Shown: piece after piece, positions 57,301 to 64,000 of the stretch
Layout of the letters: the number at the start of each line of letters is the position of its first letter
How positions within the stretch are numbered: the stretch's first letter is position 1
DNA from: Paracidovorax citrulli
GTDB lineage: Bacteria > Pseudomonadota > Gammaproteobacteria > Burkholderiales > Burkholderiaceae_C
NCBI RefSeq assembly: GCF_900100305.1
Contig: NZ_FNEY01000018.1
Coordinates: 35,334-99,333 of the forward strand
Length of the DNA stretch: 64,000 nt
Direction of reading: 5' to 3'
The notes under the pieces: model-generated
What the model was told of the DNA's origin: nothing
Databases searched by the model: none
The model's input: only the letters and a program-made list of their open reading frames with translations
Program-made: the position numbers and the translations under genes

Positions 57301-57942
57301 GTGAACGCCCAGACTGAACGCCTGACCTTCTCCGGCGCGGCCGGTGCCATCGAGGCGCTGCGCGACCCGGCCGCCGCGGCCGCGGGCGACGCCCCGCGCG
57401 GCGTGGCCGTGATCGCCCATCCCCATCCGCTCTTCGGCGGCACCATGGACAACAAGGTCGTGCAGACCCTCGCCCGGGCCTTCGTCGCCTGTGGATGGAC
57501 GGCCGTGCGCTTCAATTTCCGGGGCGTCGGCGGCAGTGCCGGCGCCCACGACGAAGGGCGCGGAGAGCTGGACGACCTGCTCGCGGTCATCGACCAGGCG
57601 GCGCCCGCCGGTGCGATCGCGCTGGCCGGGTTTTCCTTCGGTGCCTTCGTCACCAGCCACGCCCTGGAGCGGCTCTGGGGCGCGCGCGACATAGAACGCG
57701 CCGTGCTCGTGGGGACGGCCGCCAGCCGCTTCACCGTCGCGCCCGTGCCGGCCGAGGCCCATGGCCGCACGCTGGTCGTCCACGGCGAGCAGGACGACAC
57801 CGTGCCCCTGGCTGCCGTGATGGACTGGGCGCGCCCGCAGACACTCCCTGTGACAGTCGTGCCCGGTGGCGGGCATTTCTTTCACGGACAATTGCCGCTG
57901 CTCAAGAGCCTGGTCATGCGGCACCTGACTTCCCAGGCCTGA
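57301..57942 (+). CDS. Alpha/beta hydrolase (YqiA/CocE-unlike serine hydrolase)
   Basis: A 213-residue cytoplasmic hydrolase of the small alpha/beta type. HPHPLFGGTMDNKVV (about residues 42-56) is the conserved N-terminal loop. The nucleophile elbow is GFSFGAFV (near 112-119), Asp is in HGEQDDTVPLAAV (near 164) and His in PGGGHFFHGQL (near 190). Related proteins are annotated as general esterases or peptidases. The start is GTG 57301, and no good ATG exists before the conserved loop. It is followed 80 bp later by dacC. Confidence 0.85.
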   Translation: MNAQTERLTFSGAAGAIEALRDPAAAAAGDAPRGVAVIAHPHPLFGGTMDNKVVQTLARAFVACGWTAVRFNFRGVGGSAGAHDEGRGELDDLLAVIDQAAPAGAIALAGFSFGAFVTSHALERLWGARDIERAVLVGTAASRFTVAPVPAEAHGRTLVVHGEQDDTVPLAAVMDWARPQTLPVTVVPGGGHFFHGQLPLLKSLVMRHLTSQA

Positions 57943-58022
57943 GGGGCAGGCCGCCGGCTGCCTGCCGCCCGCCTCCTCTTTCTTTCTATCCCCCAGTTCC
58001 CCTTCTTCCCGGACCGTTCCGA

Positions 58023-59204
58023 ATGCATGCCTCCCTGAAGTCCTTCCTGCCCCTGCTGCGCTCCTTCGCCATGGCCGCCGCGCTCGCGCCTGCCGCACTC
58101 TGGGCGCAGGTGCAGGCGCCCCAGCCGCCCGAGATCGCCGCGCGCAACTACCTGCTGCTGGACGTGACCGCCGGGCAGGTACTGGCCGCCAAGGACATCG
58201 ACGCCCCCGTGGAGCAGGCGTCCTTGACCAAGCTCATGACGGGCTACCTGGTGTTCGATGCGCTGCGCGCCAAGAAGATCACGCTGGAGCAGAGGCTCCC
58301 CGTGAGCGAGCGCGCCTGGAAGATGCCGGGCTCGCGCATGTTCATTGATCCCAAGATGCAGGTGCCGGTGGAAGACCTCATCAAGGGCATGATCGTGCAG
58401 TCGGGCAACGACGCCACCATGGCCCTCGCCGAGGGCGTGGGCGGCACGGCCGAGAACTTCGTCAAGCTCATGAACGACCAGGCCAGGGCCCTGGGCATGA
58501 AGAACACGGCCTACAAGAATCCCGAGGGCCTCACCGAGCCCGGCCACACGACCACGGCGCGCGACCTGAGCGTGCTCGCCACGCGGCTCATGAAGGATTT
58601 CCCGGAGTACATGCATTACTACTCCACCAAGCATTACGCCTACCCGGGCACGCCGCCGTCCAACGGCACCAACCGCAATGCGCTGCTGTTCCGCGACCCG
58701 ACCGTCGATGGCCTCAAGACCGGCCACACCGCGGCAGCGGGCTATTGCCTGGTCGCCACGTCCAAGCGCGATTTCCCGAACATCGGCCAGCGCCGGCTGC
58801 TGTCCATCGTGCTCGGTGCAGCCAGCGAAAGCGCCCGCGCCAACGAAAGCCAGAAGCTCCTGAACTGGGGCTACACCGCCTACGATGCCGTCAAGCTGTT
58901 CGATGCAGGCCAGCCTGCCGCCACCCCGGCGCTCTGGAAAGGCGTGCAGAACACCATCAAGATCGGGCGCCCCGATCCCATCGTCGTCACCGTGCCGTCG
59001 GGTTCGGCCGGCAAGATCACGACCCAGGTCGTCCGGCAGGACCCGCTGGTCGCACCGCTGACGAAGGGCCAATCCATCGGCACGCTCAAGGTGTCGCTGG
59101 GCGAACAGCAGATCGCCGAGGTGCCCCTGGTGGCGCTCGAGACCGTCGATCAGGCGGGCATCTTCGGCCGTGCCTGGGATGCCATCCGGCTCTGGATCAA
59201 GTGA
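58023..59204 (+). CDS. dacC: D-alanyl-D-alanine carboxypeptidase
   Basis: A 393-residue low-molecular-weight PBP. The signal peptide covers residues 1-28 (ending LWAQ). The active-site motifs are SLTKLMTG (near 61-68, SxxK), SGNDATMALAEG (near 122-133, SGN) and KTGHTAAAGYC (near 229-239, KTG). The C-terminal beta domain (from about 290) is followed by IFGRAWDAIRLWIK, an amphipathic anchor that ties it to the inner membrane. The enzyme trims the terminal D-Ala of the pentapeptide. It is about 155 bp before the rpsL gene. Confidence 0.95.
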   Translation: MHASLKSFLPLLRSFAMAAALAPAALWAQVQAPQPPEIAARNYLLLDVTAGQVLAAKDIDAPVEQASLTKLMTGYLVFDALRAKKITLEQRLPVSERAWKMPGSRMFIDPKMQVPVEDLIKGMIVQSGNDATMALAEGVGGTAENFVKLMNDQARALGMKNTAYKNPEGLTEPGHTTTARDLSVLATRLMKDFPEYMHYYSTKHYAYPGTPPSNGTNRNALLFRDPTVDGLKTGHTAAAGYCLVATSKRDFPNIGQRRLLSIVLGAASESARANESQKLLNWGYTAYDAVKLFDAGQPAATPALWKGVQNTIKIGRPDPIVVTVPSGSAGKITTQVVRQDPLVAPLTKGQSIGTLKVSLGEQQIAEVPLVALETVDQAGIFGRAWDAIRLWIK

Positions 59205-59243
59205 TGCGCGCTGCGCGTGGCGGGAGGCCGGCGGCGCCGGTCC

Positions 59244-59272
59244 TTGCCTCGCCCCGGGCAAACTGATACATT
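59244..59272 (+). promoter_or_regulatory. Promoter of the str operon
   Basis: TTGCCT (59244-59249), 17 bases and TACATT (59267-59272) form a sigma70-type promoter upstream of rpsL with a leader of about 80 bp. It fits the strong expression needed for rpsL, rpsG and fusA. Confidence 0.6.
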
Positions 59273-59359
59273 AGAAGGCTTTTCGGAATTTCCGAAGGGA
59301 ATCACGTCTTCGCTCGATTCGAATCCATTGGGCGAAGTTTTCACGTTTAGGGACGATTC

Positions 59360-59737
59360 ATGCCAACCATCAACCAGCTCGTGCGTCAGGGGCGCGAGGT
59401 CGAAACGACCAAGTCCAAGAGCCCCGCGATGCAAAACTCTCCCCAGCGCCGTGGCGTGTGCACCCGTGTGTACACCACGACGCCCAAGAAGCCGAACTCC
59501 GCTCTGCGGAAGGTCGCCAAGGTGCGCCTGACCAACGGCTTCGAAGTCATCTCCTACATCGGCGGCGAAGGCCACAACCTGCAGGAACACAGCGTGGTGC
59601 TGGTCCGCGGCGGCCGTGTGAAGGATCTGCCCGGTGTGCGTTACCACATCGTGCGCGGCTCGCTTGACCTGCAAGGCGTCAAGGACCGCAAGCAGGCCCG
59701 TTCCAAGTACGGTGCCAAGAAGCCCAAGGCCAAGTAA
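59360..59737 (+). CDS. rpsL: 30S ribosomal protein S12
   Basis: A 125-residue S12, the small-subunit protein at the decoding centre. [20 protein letters not shown] holds the Lys43-type residue that is the usual streptomycin-resistance site. The aspartate-methylation loop is [20 protein letters not shown], with [12 protein letters not shown] after it. The sequence is fully typical. It is first of rpsL-rpsG-fusA-tuf. rpoBC is not upstream, since dacC precedes it. Confidence 0.98.
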   Translation: MPTINQLVRQGREVETTKSKSPAMQNSPQRRGVCTRVYTTTPKKPNSALRKVAKVRLTNGFEVISYIGGEGHNLQEHSVVLVRGGRVKDLPGVRYHIVRGSLDLQGVKDRKQARSKYGAKKPKAK

Positions 59738-59901
59738 GCCCTGCGTTTCGAAGAATTTTCGGTGCTGTTCCCGCGTGGCGCGGTGAAGCAGCGTAGTGGC
59801 CCCGAACGCAGGTGTTCTGCGTGGGTCGAGTAAGTGGGAGTCCTGAATGGCTCTCGCGGTGCCTGGAAAGGCGCCAACTGAAGCAAAGATAGAGGTCAGA
59901 A

Positions 59902-60375
59902 ATGCCACGTCGTCGCGAAGTCCCCAAACGTGAAATCCTGCCGGACCCGAAGTTCGGCAATGTCGAGCTGTCCAAATTCATGAACGTGATCATGGAAGGC
60001 GGCAAGAAGGCAGTTGCAGAGCGCATCATCTATGGCGCCCTGGAACTCATCCAGAAGAAGCACCCCGACAAGGATCCCCTGGAAGCGTTCACCGTTGCCA
60101 TCAACAACGTGAAGCCCATGGTGGAAGTGAAGTCCCGCCGCGTCGGTGGTGCCAACTACCAGGTGCCGGTCGAAGTGCGTCCCGTGCGTCGCCTGGCCCT
60201 GTCGATGCGCTGGCTCAAGGAAGCCGCGCGCAAGCGCGGCGAGAAGTCCATGGCCCAGCGCCTGGCCAACGAGCTGCTGGAAGCCACGGAAGGCCGTGGC
60301 GGCGCGATGAAGCGCCGTGACGAAGTGCACCGCATGGCGGAAGCCAACAAGGCGTTCAGCCACTTCCGCTTCTAA
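59902..60375 (+). CDS. rpsG: 30S ribosomal protein S7
   Basis: A 157-residue S7 that nucleates the 30S head by binding 16S r[23 protein letters not shown] starts the conserved N-tail. [20 protein letters not shown] and the C-terminal [15 protein letters not shown] are diagnostic. The 164-bp gap after rpsL is longer than in many bacteria. In E. coli this gap binds S7 for autoregulation, so the same may hold here. AGAGGTCAGAA precedes the ATG. Confidence 0.98.
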   Translation: MPRRREVPKREILPDPKFGNVELSKFMNVIMEGGKKAVAERIIYGALELIQKKHPDKDPLEAFTVAINNVKPMVEVKSRRVGGANYQVPVEVRPVRRLALSMRWLKEAARKRGEKSMAQRLANELLEATEGRGGAMKRRDEVHRMAEANKAFSHFRF

Positions 60376-60457
60376 GCCCATCCCTTCATCTCGAAGGCCT
60401 GGAGCCCGATCCGCCCCACCGGCGGGCGGGCTCTTTGGCTGTTAACGAAAGACCATC

Positions 60458-62560
<2,103 letters not shown>

Positions 62561-62586
62561 GTACCACCCCTGTGTCGCCTGCGGCG

Positions 62587-62636
62587 CCTCCCCCTCAAGG
62601 GGGCGCACGCAGCGGTCCGGCAAAGCCGGTCCCGCG
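62587..62636 (+). repeat. Two-hairpin intergenic repeat, copy B
   Basis: CCCCCT-CA-AGGGGG (62590-62603) is followed by GCGCACGCAGCGGT and CCGGC-AAA-GCCGG (62617-62629). The order and composition match copy A at 46905-46960 read on the other strand. It lies between fusA and tuf. By memory, very similar elements are common between genes in Acidovorax and relatives. Confidence 0.7.
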
Positions 62637-62813
62637 CGTGCCGCTGGCGTGGCCTGCTCCGCGGCCTTTCGAACAGGAAGGTCGGGGTGGCGCTAGGAAA
62701 TCAATTTCTGTCTGCGATCGCATGCCCTTCGTTGCCCGTGGCGAAGGAATCCGCAATGCGATGCAGACGTAAAACCAACACACGGGCATTGCTCTTTATT
62801 CTGGAGTTGAGAA

Positions 62814-64000
<1,187 letters not shown>

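Overview
This window is high-GC chromosomal DNA from a betaproteobacterium of the family Comamonadaceae, most likely a plant-associated Acidovorax (A. citrulli/avenae type). That placement is inferred from gene content: a gatCAB block beside mreBCD-mrdA, the str operon rpsL-rpsG-fusA-tuf, and a plant-inducible-promoter (PIP) box like those read by HrpX regulators. I see no insertion sequence, prophage, CRISPR array, tRNA or rRNA.

Layout. 1-9.8 kb: a muropeptide permease (ampG, cut by the window edge), a PIP-box-driven candidate type III effector, an AraC regulator with an EamA exporter, an M48 protease, a DASS anion transporter, a glyoxalase-II-like hydrolase, a GNAT-Rnk fusion protein and two small cytoplasmic proteins. 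9.8-15.3 kb: a LysR regulator divergent from an MFS pump, an aldo/keto reductase, and xth and pyrE with overlapping divergent start codons. 15.3-23.4 kb: gatCAB (leftward) divergent from the cell-shape operon mreBCD-mrdA (rightward); rodA does not follow. 23.4-30.1 kb: an EamA permease, a polar amino-acid ABC importer behind a leader with an intrinsic terminator, sdaA with a divergent LysR, and a TSUP exporter. 30.1-36.2 kb: a terminator/possible small RNA, a GMC oxidoreductase, and a four-gene MCE lipid-transport operon. 36.2-38 kb: a second candidate effector with kinase-like catalytic motifs, divergent from cysH. 38.7-40.5 kb: CsbD, a secreted Cys-repeat protein and a hemerythrin. 40.6-45.3 kb: a marC-creB-creC-creD cluster, with a cre-tag-like site before creD. 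45.3-52 kb: SDR, dienelactone hydrolase and a MarR-OMF-MFP-DHA2 tripartite efflux operon with a textbook operator. 52.1-59.2 kb: a frameshifted glutamine amidotransferase, CorA, hemB/hemJ, VanZ-like, [2Fe-2S] ferredoxin, alpha/beta hydrolase and dacC. 59.2-64 kb: rpsL, rpsG, fusA and tuf (cut at the window end).

How the genes work together. Cell-wall and envelope functions recur: ampG, mreBCD-mrdA, dacC, the creBC system (which responds to wall stress in other bacteria), creD and an MCE system. The two candidate effectors are the accessory part. The first has a PIP box TTCGC-N15-TTCGT followed 30 bp later by a YANNNT -10 element. The second has a degenerate PIP-like element with a correctly placed -10 and carries Lys, DxxxxN and ID motifs resembling phosphoinositide-kinase-fold enzymes. 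These two genes are the best candidates for undescribed biology here.
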